Assembly (NCBI RefSeq): GCF_013373865.1
Contig: NC_050468.1
Coordinates: 22,524,774 to 22,588,773 of the forward strand
DNA: 64,000 nt
DNA from: Monomorium pharaonis
Lineage: Eukaryota > Arthropoda > Insecta > Hymenoptera > Formicidae
Direction of reading: 5' to 3'
Every line of letters starts with the position of its first letter. Positions within the stretch are counted from its first letter, which is position 1. The notes beneath the pieces were generated by a model, which was given only the letters and a program-made list of their open reading frames with translations, was not told where the DNA came from and searched no databases. Positions 1 through 13,615 of this stretch are shown piece after piece. A program made the translations under genes and the position numbers.

Positions 1-1045
1 ACCAAATATCCAAACACACACGTAGCGCAAACAAAGAATGACTTTATTTAATTAGTAAAGTAAACTTTTCCAGAAAGTTTTCTATTTTAATTTTATTTTA
101 TTCTATTTTAATTTTAAAATAAAATTACAGAGAGTTATAAAATTATCGAGTTACATCGATTTATCGAATTTACAATGACAATGAACGAGAAAAACTGGAA
201 AATTAATTTGATTCACACGTTACATAATATGATACTTATGCGCTTGCTTGATAAAACTTTTTAGCACTTATCTTATCTTATGCAAATTGTCATCAACGTG
301 ATCTTGAAATCTTACTCATACTTGTTCTCATTTAAAGTGGCAGAAAGAGAGACTCAAAATATTATTAAAAATATTATTTTAAAGATTAAAAGAAAAAAGA
401 TTCTTTAGTCTTTCACATGCTCTTTAAATGTCCACCAGATATTTTTTTTATATTTTCCTATTATTACACGGAACTCTCATAATACTTGATCTTGACCTTT
501 CCTCTTTTCAATATAAATATCGTGCTTGAAGTTCTTATAAATACTGAAAACGGTATGGAAATATTAAAAGAAAAGTAAAATATTAAAATATTAAAATAAA
601 ATAGATGTTTAAATTAAATATACATTTAAATAAAAAAAAAAAGAAACTAGGGAAACATGATATTCTTGTTTTCCATTACACGGGTTGAAGTATTCTTGCT
701 CACGCGGTATTAGAAAAGAACAAAACAAACTGTTGAACAATCTTCTGTAAACAACACTTTGCAACTTTTTGCTTGAAATATTTTGCTGTTATAAATAGTA
801 CACATATACATAATAAATTATATAATTAATCGTTAAGAAGACTAAATGTAAATGTTTCCATTGCACGTTTTGTTTAAATATATTCTGAAGCTGTCATGCG
901 TAGAACTAAGGAATGTAAACGTTAATGGCTTAATTTCTTCCGATGAAAAATATTCCGTACATTTCTCGTTTGTTTCGAGCATTTTATTTCTCGAAAATCA
1001 TACGTGTCTCGCTCGAGCGCGACTAGAACTACTTAAAAATCTTAC
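1..1045 (-). other. intron 1 (5' part) of the leftmost gene
   Basis: AT-rich sequence downstream (minus strand) of the splice donor at 1044-1045. No further coding exon is visible before the window edge, so the intron probably continues outside. No repeat or RNA gene was recognised here. Confidence 0.45.
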
Positions 1046-1223
1046 CTTCCGGCGTCGTCAGCTCCGACGGATCCGGTAGACCCAGTACCGGCTGATCGAG
1101 GATAATCCAGGAGGAGACCAGGACGACGCAGAGCAGCCGTATAGGGGCAGTGGTACTGCACCAGGGGTTAGTCCCCGACGTCGGATACGTCGGCGACGTG
1201 CAGGTTGGCGCGACGACGCTCAT
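1046..1223 (-). CDS. first coding exon of an unidentified secreted or membrane protein (partial)
   Basis: Open frame on the minus strand ending at a consensus donor (GGAAG|GTAAG, GT at 1044-1045). The encoded N-terminus has a polar lead of about 27 residues, then a hydrophobic core (IRLLCVVLVSSWIIL) and a plausible signal-peptidase site after VLG, followed by LPDPSELTTPE. This suggests a secreted protein or type I receptor. An in-frame ATG also exists at 1268, adding 15 residues; I prefer 1223 because it gives a more usual signal-peptide length, but this is not decided by the sequence. The exon sits at the edge of a CpG-rich island, as expected of a promoter-proximal exon. The remaining exons must lie left of the window. 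I do not recognise the family. The exon is likely, the product unknown. Confidence 0.5.
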
Positions 1224-1268
1224 CTCTACGACTGCTACTGGCCCCCCGGCAGGCCCACCACGCGGCAC

Positions 1269-2170
1269 ACCTGCGGCCTATGCACGGCACGCACGCACGC
1301 ACGCACCCGTACCTGCACGCCCACGCAGGTCAACCCTGCCTGGCCTACTTCCGGTATCACATCTCCGGCCGATCGCGGAGGCGCGCGCGATCGATGACGC
1401 GCATAGTCGCCACCGCGGAACCCGACGCCGTAGCTTTCTTCCTCTTTGTCTCTGTCTCTGTCTCCCTCCCTCTTGTCCGCCCGCGTGGATCACCCCCCCC
1501 CCTCCGCACCCTTGGTGATCTAGCGGTGTCCTCGTCGTTGAGAGCGACACGCCGCCGGCGCGTCCAGACGTCCTCGCTTGATCGCGAAGATTTGGCGCGC
1601 GTGATTCCGGATCAAACGACGGAGGCGCAGTCCGGACGAAGCCGAGATGGTGGGACTGATGATCGCGCGCTCGCGCCGTCGCGTCGTACGTGCGATTGTG
1701 CCGCGTAGCGGGAAGGCGCGGGCACCAAGCAACGACCGGCCTGACTCACCCCGACCGAGGGTCGTCGCGACGCCAGGGCGCCGGCGTTCTGCGCAATACG
1801 GCCGAGCCACGCTTCCACCCCCTCGATCACCCGCGTGTGATGTGGTATAGTGTGGTCTTGGTGTGAGCGGTGTTGCTCCGCGGCATCCACCCCCCTGTGG
1901 CCGCCCGCCGTCGCGTAGACGGCGACGAAGCGCAGTGCCTCTTGACACAATGAGTCATTTCTCGGGCAAGACCTGTCGGTGTACCGTTACCGTCGACGTC
2001 ACTTTCACCACTAGAACGCAAGCTATCTTCATCGTCGTTGTTGTCGTCGTCCGACGGTGTGCTGGTAATGACACAGCGTGTGAGACATGATTGTGCGCCT
2101 CATGTTACACCAGGCTTTTAAGGGATGCGTGATATCTGCAGTTAGGGTCGCGGTTGCATCGGGGATGGAT
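1269..2170 (-). promoter_or_regulatory. CpG-rich promoter / 5'UTR island of the leftmost gene
   Basis: About 900 bp rich in CG dinucleotides and GC, in sharp contrast to the AT-rich DNA on both sides. It lies immediately upstream of the signal-peptide exon. It contains a C-run near 1491-1502 and many short overlapping open frames on both strands; these look like compositional artefacts rather than genes. No start site could be assigned. Confidence 0.5.
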
Positions 2171-3324
2171 GCGGTGCGGTGGTTTCGCCATGCTACATGA
2201 ATGTGAATATGAATATTGATATGATGATGTCGGGAAGTTTTGAAATTGCCTTCATTTTCCAATGATGGATTCTTCATCAATCTTCATCTCTTTTTTAAGT
2301 AAGATAATACGACACGATAAAATCCTTGCAAAAAATTTAAAAAATCTTAATATAAAATTGCAATACTTGTTTTCTCAGATTAATTAAGAAGTCGTAATAT
2401 ATGATACCTTTCTTTTAAGTTAAATCTATTTTAATGATAAATTCTGCGACTAAGTTAAGTTCATTTTGTGTAAACATAAGTCAATTTTTATTAGCAATAT
2501 ATTTTATGTATATTATTATACTAATTTTTAATAAATAAAATTAACTTATTCACTCATTCTAAAAATGTTTTCTTTACTTCTTTTTTTTAATTGAAATTTG
2601 CTTCGATAAATTTTTTTAAATTCTTTTTTTTATACCTTCACGTATCAAAGATTTTTATATTCAAATAATGCTACTAATTTATAACATATTTATGTCATAC
2701 CACTGTTTTACTGTGTATATAAATTTATTTATTATTTATATAAATATATATAATATGTACAAATTTTTTATGCTAGCATAAAGATAACAATAAATAAAAT
2801 AACACTAGATAAATAGCAAAAAAAGAGTCATGTAATGGTAATTACGATTATATAATTAATTGTAAACTTCCATGTAATACATGATTTCCTATATATATGT
2901 TTTGTATAATGTATATGTACTGTTTTCTGATTAGATCAAATCTATTCACACATAATATAAAGTAATAATCGTGTAAAAACCGATTTAATATTACATTAGC
3001 ACATTTCAATGTACTCATTTTTATAATATTACTTATAAATGTAATGCTGGTAAAAAAATAAAATAACTCACGTAACAACAAATACTATACAAAATACTTT
3101 TATATATATATATATATATATGTTTATTTCATTGCGCTGTATTATTTTCTTAATTTTTTAATTTTTTATCACAAGAATTTAATAAATAAGAAATTATTTA
3201 ACCAATACTTCGATCTTTCTCTTATAATATATTTTTACTACTATATTATATATAAAATGTATAATATATAAAAATTCTTTACATGATTATGAATAACTAT
3301 TTCGTTATTATCTCTCTTATTAAA

Positions 3325-3362
<38 letters not shown>

Positions 3363-5425
3363 AGATTTTCGTAGTTAAATAGTTTAATAAAATTGATACG
3401 AATAGCATGTGTTTCTTTTTCTTATTTCTCAACAATATTTTTAGAATATAATTTTATTACATATAAAACTTTTATTGGAAACATTTATTTGTATTTTTTT
3501 CATTGTTTTGATGATATTTTTAGAAACATTTAAAACTATTATTAAAAATGTAAAAATCATTTTTTTAAGGAATATTTTTACTCTTAAAATTATTTTTTAA
3601 CCGCAATAGAAAATTATTTTGTGATTAGAGTCATCTACTTTATACTTATACGAAGATTTTTTTCATTCAAAGATATCTCAGATTTCTTTGAATTTTACAG
3701 TTGACAGACTTTCCTTATCATATTTTCTCGGTATTTCATCTGTTTAGGACTTCACGCATTATAGGTGCAGATGACGCATATGAGTATTTCTGTGAAAATT
3801 CTAGATCTAACCACACGATCACAATTTCAGCCCTTGATCGATGGCTTGCCACGACGTCAGTTAAACTTTGCCATACATACTGCTTATTCCGCAAACATGA
3901 AATGACTGCCAATTAAGATTAATGTTGTGGATAGCATGAGAAAATTATGTGATTAATACGAAACGTGAATAAAGTGTACTGCATATTAGCGTAAATATAA
4001 ACTATGTAATGTAAGTTATTAAAATAAATATTTTATATATTATTATATAATATAAATATAATATAAATATAATCTAAATATAAATATTAAGCAATAATAA
4101 GCATTTGTAACGTGCATTCTACATAATTTCTTGTTGATTCTTGTTGATTTGAAACTGTTTATATCAATTACATTTTTGGCAACTGTAGTTGCCACACAAA
4201 AGTTACATTAATTATGTTGCAGAATGCAAGTATATAAAAATAATCAATATTTTGGCGCTATATGACAATTTAATTGCAACATTACCTATACTCTTAAAAA
4301 TAATACATTATTGAAAGGACCATATTTTATAGTGTTACTTGGACATATTTTGGTGTTAAAATTTATGAAAAATAATTATTAAATGTCGCAGATTGCATAT
4401 GCTAATATATTATACTTAATGTAAAAGGATGATTAATATATTATAGAAATATGCGTAAACGCGTGGTCAAAAGGTCTTTGTAGTCTACGTAGAGATTTAA
4501 TGGACGATAACCGATATTCTAACTAGTCCATCAGGAATCGTGGACATATCGATCAATTTCAGATGATAATTATCGGTGCACTCACATGGAACACAGACGC
4601 TATAATTTTATTAACTAATGTAATACTACGCCACCGAGTCGCCTTTGATATTAATTGTGCATGCCATTACAACATTATTTGAATATATTTAGCGCAATCT
4701 TTTCTTGAAATATTCTGGTACCATGCAATAAGTATTGAAAACAAAATTTCTTATTATATTATGTATACATATATATTTACATTATATTTTTATCAAGTTA
4801 TTTTCTTGTGTATGAACTGTGTTATATTGTGTGAGTTTATGCAATCTATTGTATAGATTGGCTATATATATATATTGACTTATTATATTATATTTATTAA
4901 GCTGCTACTTTAATACTGATTAATTTTATTTCTTCTGATATAAACTGTGATTAATGTTACAAAATGTAATTTTTTTTTTGATCTATTATCATTCAATTTT
5001 TTACTCTGGATATACATGTGATTAAAACGTCGCTTCCTTTTTATCCGTCCATTTATAATATCTATTTATATTCTAATAATAACTTTATTGATTATATGAT
5101 ATACTTAACTCTTTTCTCGCCAAAAAATAAAGTATTTCTAACACATTGCATCCAATCTCTTCTACTTAACAAATTCTTTACTTAACAAATTTAATTGCTA
5201 TTTAAATTATTACATTGTATAATAATTGTAATAGCGTATATAATTTATCACTCTGGGGCTATCAATCATTAAAAAAATAAGAAATAAGGCCATAATGGTT
5301 GGATGTCCTGTCATCTTCTCGATGTCTATCGGGAGAAATATAATGATGATATGCAGGGTCAATTTCCTGGATCTCTTCGATCGGAGCCAAATGGCAAGAG
5401 CAAGAAGAAAGGAGTCTTAGACTTG
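2171..5425. other. AT-rich intergenic region
   Basis: Mostly low-complexity AT-rich DNA. It includes a (TA)n run at about 3104-3121 and a (GA)n run at about 3330-3358. Two stretches of mixed composition (about 3640-3910 and 4440-4660) stand out from the background but give no convincing splice-flanked coding frame; they could be conserved regulatory DNA. No RNA gene was recognised. Confidence 0.4.
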
Positions 5426-5572
5426 TCAGGTCTGTAATACCAGTGATCCACTTTTACCCGACAAGCCAAGGCTTATGTAATACGCTTCTTGATCCTTCTG
5501 CTCACGTAAAAGCGTGTTGAGCTCCATTAACGGGATGAAGAAACGGCGCGCGGCGGAACCCTCATCGAGACA
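5426..5572 (-). CDS. candidate isolated 3'-terminal coding exon, product unknown
   Basis: On the minus strand a good acceptor (pyrimidine-rich tract ending CTTGCAG, AG at 5573-5574) is followed by a 48-codon frame ending in TGA. The peptide (starting CLDEGSAARRFFIPLMELN, ending GSLVLQT) has balanced amino-acid use, and codon composition is far less AT-rich than the flanks, as for real exons elsewhere in this window. The phase assumed is 0. No upstream exon was found between here and 7353, and the reeler gene upstream is complete without it, so it would belong to a gene with distant exons or be an alternative exon. A non-coding conserved element is the main alternative. I do not recognise the peptide. 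Confidence 0.33.
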   Translation of the reverse strand, partial: CLDEGSAARRFFIPLMELNTLLREQKDQEAYYISLGLSGKSGSLVLQT

Positions 5573-7352
5573 CTGCAAGATGTATATGTAATCTACATGA
5601 AATTTACTTATACATTCCCTTAGCGTGACAATGACGATTTTTATATTAAAGTAATTTTTGAAGAATCGCGATTTTTTTTTTACCGGAACAATAATGCTGC
5701 ATATTATTTTTCTACAAAATTATTACAAGTTAATTATTATTAGATTATAAAATTTATAAAACTGTAATTTACATTACATTTGCAACGCGTACATCAGACA
5801 AATAAAACAAAAATTTAAACACGCGTTTTTTTGCTATTTTAGCCGTACAAACTTTAAATAATATTTTTGTAATTAAAAAAAATCATATTTTCTAATTTTA
5901 GATAAAATTATTAAATAGATAGACGTTATAAGAAAAAATTTTTATATTTTTACCATGATAAAATGCACATATATTTTTTAAAAAATTTTATAACTTCTAA
6001 ATATTACACTTTTGATTAATTTGTGTTATAAATTTATATTTGTGTTGCAACAGTAAAATGTAAGAATTGTTGAAATTTAATTACAAGATGACCTATTCGA
6101 ATAAGTCGGCATGTATTCAAACAGATCTCTCGACGATTTGAATTACAAATAACGGAAAGACTTTATATAACAAAATTATATGTAAAAACTAGGAAGACGT
6201 TTATTTATCTTTTTTTTTCATCAATACTATGCACTGTTATGTATTGCCAATCGAGTTGATTGAATTAACATTCCTTAATAATGTTTACGTGTATTTAATA
6301 TTAATGTTCATTTCAAGGCAAAATAAGTTCTTCCAGGATGCTGCAGAATAATAATTCACGTTCGGTCGACTAATCAATTATTACGTAAACATATCTGAGT
6401 ACAAAATCTTTTTCATTTCCTCTTTATTATGTTGTTAAGAAACAAATAAAAATAAACCAATTACAAAAAAAAAACATGAATAAATATTTTTTGATTTATG
6501 ATAACTATTTTTTAATAATTTAGTTTTCTTAAAACAAATTTAAATTATTAGCTTCTTAACTAATAATTAATTAAAAAATTGGGAGCAAATTTCCAAAAAA
6601 CATTTTACAGTAAATTTTTAATTGAAATTATTTGTATAAATATTTTAGATAGACCCCTTCACGTTATTCCAGTGCAAAAGATTAATAAAAATAATAATAT
6701 GATTAATGAATGCATAAAATAACACATCCATTTCTATAATCTTTTATTATTTAAAACGTCCGGCATTTCTGCAATGGTATAAAAATACATGAATTATATA
6801 ATATTCGCATTGCATAATATGTCACGGATATATAAAAATACACAACAAGCACTAAAAAAAAATAATTGAAATTACCATAATTTAATTATAATTACAGTCA
6901 TTTTCAGTGTCAGCTATATATTTATAGTTGTTTTAATCATGCAAATTGCAGCTATTATTACTAAGTAAATAACAAGCGAATGTGTGTGTTAACAAGATAA
7001 CTATATTTGCTGTAATTCTGATTATATTTAATACAAAAAATGTTTATTGTTTGGCATTCATATCTTGATACTTTAGTACATAAATATTTGAAATTATTAT
7101 AATTTATAATAAAGTTTTGATAAAACTATAAAACTATAAAAGAAAAAGTTATTATTACTAATATTATAACAAGAATAATTATAAAAATGGATCTTTTAAT
7201 CATAACTCTATTTTACCATTCAATTATATTTACAAATACCACTTTTCTCCCAGTGTACAAACAAAAAAAAATTTTTATAATGTAAAAATGAAATCCTTTG
7301 ACGAAAGCACTTCATCGACAAATAAAAATATAAACAGTATGCTGACAAGTTA
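5573..7352. other. AT-rich intergenic region including the reeler-gene 3' flank
   Basis: AT-rich with many homopolymer A/T runs and no supported coding exon. A TTTATT at about 7042-7047 (AATAAA on the minus strand) is a possible polyadenylation signal for the reeler-domain gene, giving a 3'UTR of about 310 nt. Confidence 0.35.
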
Positions 7353-10300
7353 TTATTGTGCCACCTGCGACACAAGGTCGGCCCAAAATGTTGAATAGTC
7401 CTTTAATACAGATCCACTGAAACAGCAAAACGTATGTTATTAAAATGTTTTTAATTACAAATATTATTAAAATCTAAGTAAAATTGTATATTTAATTTTC
7501 TTCTACAATTTATAAAATATTTTTAATTTTATAACAAATCGGAAAATCAGAATTAAATTATTTTTGCATATTTTTAAAAAACATGGCATTTAACATGTTT
7601 AATTGCATTTCAGTTTTAATAATAAATTCTTTAATAAATTTGATTTAAATTAATTTTAAAAAGAAAAATGAGATAAAATAATTTTGAAATTTCTACATTA
7701 TTACAATATTCAAAGAAATAAAGTCGACTTTAAGGTTTTACTTTGTAATTATATTCCAAAGTTCATGAGAAATTCTATAATTTTATTTTATTTTATGATC
7801 CAGAAATATTACATATCTTTTTAAATATATATTTTAAAATATCCTGTTAAAAAATTGACATTTATTGTAAAAGTTCCTTAGAAAAGTTGTTACAAAATTT
7901 TGAATCCGTTTTATTGATAAAATTTAAATAAAAATGTTTTATCTATATAACTGAATATTAAAGCAATTTATAATATTAAACGTTTTATATCACTTATTTT
8001 TAATATATAAGGCAAAAGACCAACAATTGGCAATATATCCAACATTTCATGTAAAACCATGTTGGGAAATTCAGGGATTATTAATAAGTCTCACGTGTGC
8101 GTGAAATTACGAACGACCAAATAGTAATAGCAATTATTTCCAGCGGCTGACGTCATATAATTAGCCTCACTGTACTATCGTGAACCAACCGCAAATTATT
8201 GCACGTATGATACGTTGAGCATACCTCATTTTACAATTCACTAAAATTAATTTAACTGTACTATAAAATATATGTTCACGCAAATATTGAAAAGAAAAAT
8301 TAATATATTCTCATAAAAAAATAAGAACATAAAATGTCTAAAGTTTTAAAGTATTTTAAGAATGTTTATATTTACACAAAAAATCAAGTAAATGTTATAT
8401 ATAAATGCTATATTTAGTCATCCTATCTAAAAAATGCATCTCAAATCGATTGCTCGCATATCTCGAAATTTATTGCGGCTTTTCCGCGATGCCGATTGGT
8501 TCTCTCGCTGCGCTTACTCAAAGTTATTTATTTAGTTTTCTTAGAAATAATATAATTCATAATTTTTGAAACTTATTTTGACGTTTAAAAAGTTTTTTAA
8601 CAAAATTGTAAAAAAATTAAAATATTGTTCTATCAAAATTGATAGAATAGATAGAATATATGTACAGCTTATATAGAATTTAAACATATTACGTTGCATA
8701 AAATGTGTACACACTTAAGCTGTATGCCCATAATTTAAATATCAAAGTATTAATTACCACCGGAAGTTTTATTGCGTGCAATTCTAAGTGATAATTTCAG
8801 CTATAAATGTATATTTATTTATAAAGAAAGATGGTGTCCTTCATCAAAGTCATATCTAGCAAAGCTTAATAATTATATATAGACACAATACAAGTTTCAA
8901 CAGCCGCAATTTGCTATAATTCTCAACATCGTCCTTCCTACGTTTCATTGTTAATGCATGAAACGGATTTCCCAGGGGATTTTCCTTCAGCACGGGGTTG
9001 CTGAAGGACGTGACACTTACGTGAAGTAAACGTTGCCACGTGCGTTTGCTGGTGCGTTCCAAATAAAGGTGGCCTGCTCCTTATCGTGTGGATCAGCGTG
9101 CGTTACGGCACTGCACTCGGAATGTACTTTCGTGTTCGGCGTTTGAGTCCACGAACCGATCCATTCGTTTGACTTGGTATCACGTGCTTGTATGAAGAAT
9201 CCCTTGAACGGAGCACCCACAATGGTGACTGAAAAATCGAGCTGAGTTTCAATAAAGACAAACGCCATTTGTTTGAATAAAATTCGGCCTCTTATCGCCG
9301 ATGTATATCTATATTTGAAATCATATATAGCGGATATTGTCGTGGCACATGTAAATTTCACGTGTTCAGAGCAATCGCGCGCGAATCCGCATCGCGATAT
9401 CGGCAAAGTGATTTCATATAAAAGAAATAGTAGGCAGTCAAACATAATGTTGGCAATAGCAATCTCAATTTATATCTATCAAGGGATTTGAAACGAGTGT
9501 TAGTATGGATAAACTGGGATATAAAAAAGTTATATAAAAAACTACAAAAAAGAGATAAATTACTTTTAAAAATATTGTCAAGATTATATTACTAATATTA
9601 TAACTAAAATCTTTGATTTGAAAACATTTGAACTTTTATGCTATGTAATTTTGTATATAGTATCAAATTGTTATATCACGTTTATTAGATAGTGTTATAG
9701 CATATAAAAAAACATATATTAAGTTACATTAATTCTAAGATGATAAATGGAAAAAACAATAATGCAAAAATAACAAGTAAAAAATTGAAATATACATCGT
9801 ATTACCACAAATACAGATAATAATTATAATAGAATAGAAAATTTAGTAAAATATACATAGCGTTTAATATATAAATGCAAATAATAACAACATAATTTAT
9901 AATAAAAGTGATTAAGTACATTTTGAATTTGTTAAATTGCTTTAATTGAGACTTGTGACTTTCACAACATTTGATAAAACATCTCGTTAAATTTTGAAAA
10001 CTCTAAATTCAGTTTTATTAACAATTACTGTGTCCTGTATATTCATTTTATGATATTACATATATATATTAACATATACTGTTATAATATCTTTTATTTA
10101 CAAATAACAAAAATATTTATAACACATTCCATTTAATTAAAATAATCAAAATGTCTTTTAATGTCAATATCTATGCGTTTTTTACCTTTTTTCTTTATTT
10201 TTCTAACAGCATTACACTTTGTTTAAAGTTATTTTAAAAAATTACAAAAGACATTAAAATATTTAAAAAAAACAAAATTTTTAATTTAATTTTCTATGAA

Positions 10301-11403
10301 ATTCGCATTGTGACATTATAGGAGTTAGTTGATACGTATTTGCTTCTCAATACAAGTTTCCAAAGTCTTATTGCACAACTATGCAGTTCTTAGACTTTCG
10401 TTTCAACCTTCCTTCGCGGATGAATGACATCTACGTTCAATCACGCGTGACCCACGTATGCGAACTGCTCGCATGTTCTAAAACAAGTGGGGATTTTATC
10501 CCTTTTGTCGGTCTAATTCGCCATTATTCTACGAGCGCAGATATGTTCAACGAAGCATGCATTGCTACAGACATTTAACATGTTTCGCTGTTGTGATTTT
10601 GATAGAAGCAATTATTTTGCGTTGGATAAAAGAACGCATGTTTTCTTGACAAAAATTAAGCAAACCAAATTATATATGTTTATTTATTATATTTATAATA
10701 TAATAGCATAAATTCGCATTAAATAGCACTGAATACTAAGCAAGAACAAGGAGAAAAAAAAATTCATTTTGCTTTACAATTGCCTTTTGTTTTACAAATA
10801 ATTATTTTAATTTATTTTACATTTTAGAAATTACATATTTGTTAATTTTATACATAGTAAGACATTTTCAATGTTGCCTTTTTTTCTTTTTTCGATAGAA
10901 TATAGTAGATCTTTTAAAATATATATATCACTAAACTAGAAAATCAATCTTTTTATTTTTTATATGCACTGTTCTTATATTATCCTATTTACCTTCTTAT
11001 TAGCTTCATCTTAGAAAATATTAATCTTTTGTGCTAAAATTAACGTACTTCAAAGTTTTATAAAATTAGTATATTCTAGTCATTGTACCACTATCTCTCG
11101 AAAGTATTCTTGACTGTGCTAATGAAAATTTCAGCACTTATTTTGCATAATAAGAAATAATAAATGGTACTTATAATATAAGCTCATGTTTGGCTTACCT
11201 GTGACCTGCGAATCTGGTTCATACTGCGATGATGAAGCCAGTATCTTGTAAGGACTCGTATTTAAGGGTTGTGGCCGCGCGTCACCATGATAGGGTTGAT
11301 TAGGCCGTGGCTTTACACATGCATCCACCGGCGCACCATCCGGAAACCCGAGAACGAAAATCGGCGAGAAGAGGAGTGTGAATAAAACCGTAACGGGATG
11401 CAT
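7353..11403 (-). CDS. secreted reeler-domain protein (putative defence protein, Hdd11 / l(2)34Fc type)
   Basis: Three exons: 11199-11403, 9021-9228 and 7353-7416, joined by GT-AG introns with matching phase, give 158 aa. Residues 1-19 form a signal peptide (VTVLFTLLFSPIFVLG) with cleavage before FPDGAPVDAC. The rest is one reeler domain: conserved C29 and C107, the GAPFKGFFIQARD core at 73-85, WIGSW, a FIWNAP segment, and the closing DYSTFWADL. Length and layout fit single-reeler insect proteins of the Hdd11 / l(2)34Fc family, which are induced by infection in moths; a role in innate immunity here is inference. Intron 1 (9229-11198) holds a less AT-rich island near 10340-10570 and intron 2 (7417-9020) another near 8090-8220; neither fits the reading frame. 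A non-coding first exon may lie near 12258-12420. Confidence 0.92.
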
Positions 11404-11593
11404 CTTGATTGCTTAAAAGCCTTTGTTTTAAGAAAGCAAAAGATAAACAACAAAATTTTATTAATACCGATTGTTAGTGGAGTAAACTATATTTTTAATT
11501 TACAAAAAAATTGTAATATTTTCTGAGTACCCAAATAATTCGTTTTAATAATTATTAAAACCTTGTCGTCACTAGTGGTAAATAAGAACAAGT

Positions 11594-11928
11594 AAAAATG
11601 GTTAGCTTATAGTCAAACAAACTGGCAAATTTTATTAAAAAATTACAATGTTTTGATTCTCGCTTTGAGCCCTTACCAAGTAAAAATCAAAATTACATGA
11701 GTTGTGCTTGTAGTTGTTATCAGTGTCAAAAATACATTAGTTTTCGTCAAATAAAGTAAACTAATATGATAGTAAGACTAAAATATGATAGTCAAATGTT
11801 TAAAAAATGTCATTGTTCGTGAACAGCCTGAGCATAACTCAGATTATTCGCCCAAAGCGAGTGCCGAAACGTTGTAGTTTCTTAATAAAATTTGCTAATT
11901 TGGTCGACTATAAGCTAATCATTTTTTC
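11594..11928. mobile_element. MITE-like foldback element, about 75-bp terminal inverted repeats
   Basis: The left arm (11594-11672) and right arm (about 11850-11928) are near-complementary, sharing GGTTAGCTTATAGTC-like ends and a GCAAATTTTATTAA block. The roughly 180-bp core is unrelated to the arms and has no coding potential. It lies upstream of the reeler gene, within its presumed 5'UTR intron. Confidence 0.75.
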
Positions 11929-12256
11929 ATTTAATCCGCGCTTGTCACTTGTATTCTCTGCGATTTAAATATTATAGAAGTAATAAATATTTATAACAAC
12001 AAGTTAAATCTATTTTGATGAATTTGTAAGTAATTTGTTACATTTGTGATTGATTTTGTAAATAAAATTTTTTTCTAGTATTCAAATTTAAAGACACAGA
12101 AATTCGAGACGAGATATATTTAGGATTTTGATACAACAGGATCTGAAATTGGAGAAGATAAATAATATGCCAGTAATAACGCGAAGAAAAGAAGTAATTA
12201 CTTTTTCACATAACGATAAATTAAATAGTTTTCGTGCGATAACGAAATAAACTTAC

Positions 12257-12480
12257 TTGAAATAGTTCGCTGTTTACACGACAATCGCGCAAGGATAAAA
12301 AGATATTTCGTGCTCGTGATAGATCCGCGCGTAAGAAACTGCAGTACTTGATCGGTTACCAGCGAACCAAACGTTAGTGGGATCCCACCATAGGATTACA
12401 CAAAGCCGTACACTCGGGTTTGCTTAAATTGATCCTTCACTTTCACTTGATTCCTTCGTCGATCCTGTAACCGGTTTCAC
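12257..12480 (-). promoter_or_regulatory. possible non-coding first exon and promoter of the reeler gene
   Basis: A block of mixed base composition in AT-rich DNA. On the minus strand it ends in a consensus donor (TTCAA|GTAAGT, GT at 12255-12256), and an acceptor-like tract precedes the reeler ATG at 11403. This layout, a 5'UTR exon followed by an intron, is common, but the link rests only on splice-like sequences. Confidence 0.35.
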
Positions 12481-13136
12481 TCCTCGTTCGTTTAGAAGAA
12501 TATCTATGAGTTCACACGCATAGCAGAAATACATTATATACTGCCGTAAATAGTATTGCTTCCTTTTGCGTGTCGTATAGCAATATATGATGTAACTATT
12601 TTCAGCAGAAATATATAAAGCTGATCCTTCAGAAAACAAGTCGTTATTTATTGTAACATGATGACATATTGGAATCATCTATCTTCTTAATATCTTTAAA
12701 GTTAAATATTTTTAAATTAATTCAATAGAAATAAACTAAAAAAATATATTTCACAGGCAGATATTTTTACTTTCAAACTTCTTTATTTTTTTAACTTTTT
12801 TTCAGTTGTTTAATTTCTCGATATTAAATAATTATATAAATTATTATATAATATTTTAGCATTAAATAAATTAAATATATTACTTTTTTCTAACACCATT
12901 GCCTTTCAGACGTTATTTTTGAACTTGCATATTTTTTTGAAACAAAATACAGAAGCAATTGGTAGAAATTTTTTATTTACATATCAAATGCGTACTTGAT
13001 ACTTTAGAACATTAAAGAAATGATATGCTTCCGAGCCACGATTATTAATAAATTTTTTTTTCTAGCATCATTAGCCTTAAACATCGTTCTTGAACTTGTG
13101 TACCTTATGATGATCAAAACGCAGAGTCGTTAAAAG

Positions 13137-13271
13137 TTTTTTCAGATTAATTTTTGCCATTTATTTATTATTTTTAATTGTTTTGTTATAATTTTGTTTT
13201 GTTTATAAATATTTTTTAAATCATTTTTTGTGGTTAAAACAATCTTTTTTCGCTCCATGCACGCTTTAAAT
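13137..13271. repeat. 135-bp direct repeat, copy 1
   Basis: The block starting TTTTTTCAGATTAATTTTTG and ending GCACGCTTTAAAT recurs with no difference that I can see at 13481-13615, 344 bp away. This suggests a recent local duplication or two copies of an interspersed repeat. Confidence 0.85.
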
Positions 13272-13480
13272 TTCAACTACATATTTTTCATTCTGCATTC
13301 ATAATATATATCTCATTCTTTCGCAAATACTTTAAGCTATTTCGCAACAGAATATATGAATACTAAATTCCAAGAGCTCAAGTGAATGGATAAAAGGAAT
13401 ATTGAAAATAAAATAGATAAAATTATAAAAGATCAAAAATAATGAGGAATATTTTTTGACAAAGCAATAATGCATGCAGC

Positions 13481-13615
13481 TTTTTTCAGATTAATTTTTG
13501 CCATTTATTTATTATTTTTAATTGTTTTGTTATAATTTTGTTTTGTTTATAAATATTTTTTAAATCATTTTTTGTGGTTAAAACAATCTTTTTTCGCTCC
13601 ATGCACGCTTTAAAT
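13481..13615. repeat. 135-bp direct repeat, copy 2
   Basis: Same orientation as copy 1 at 13137-13271 and identical by eye. The flanks on both sides differ from those of copy 1, so the repeated unit has sharp borders. Confidence 0.85.
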
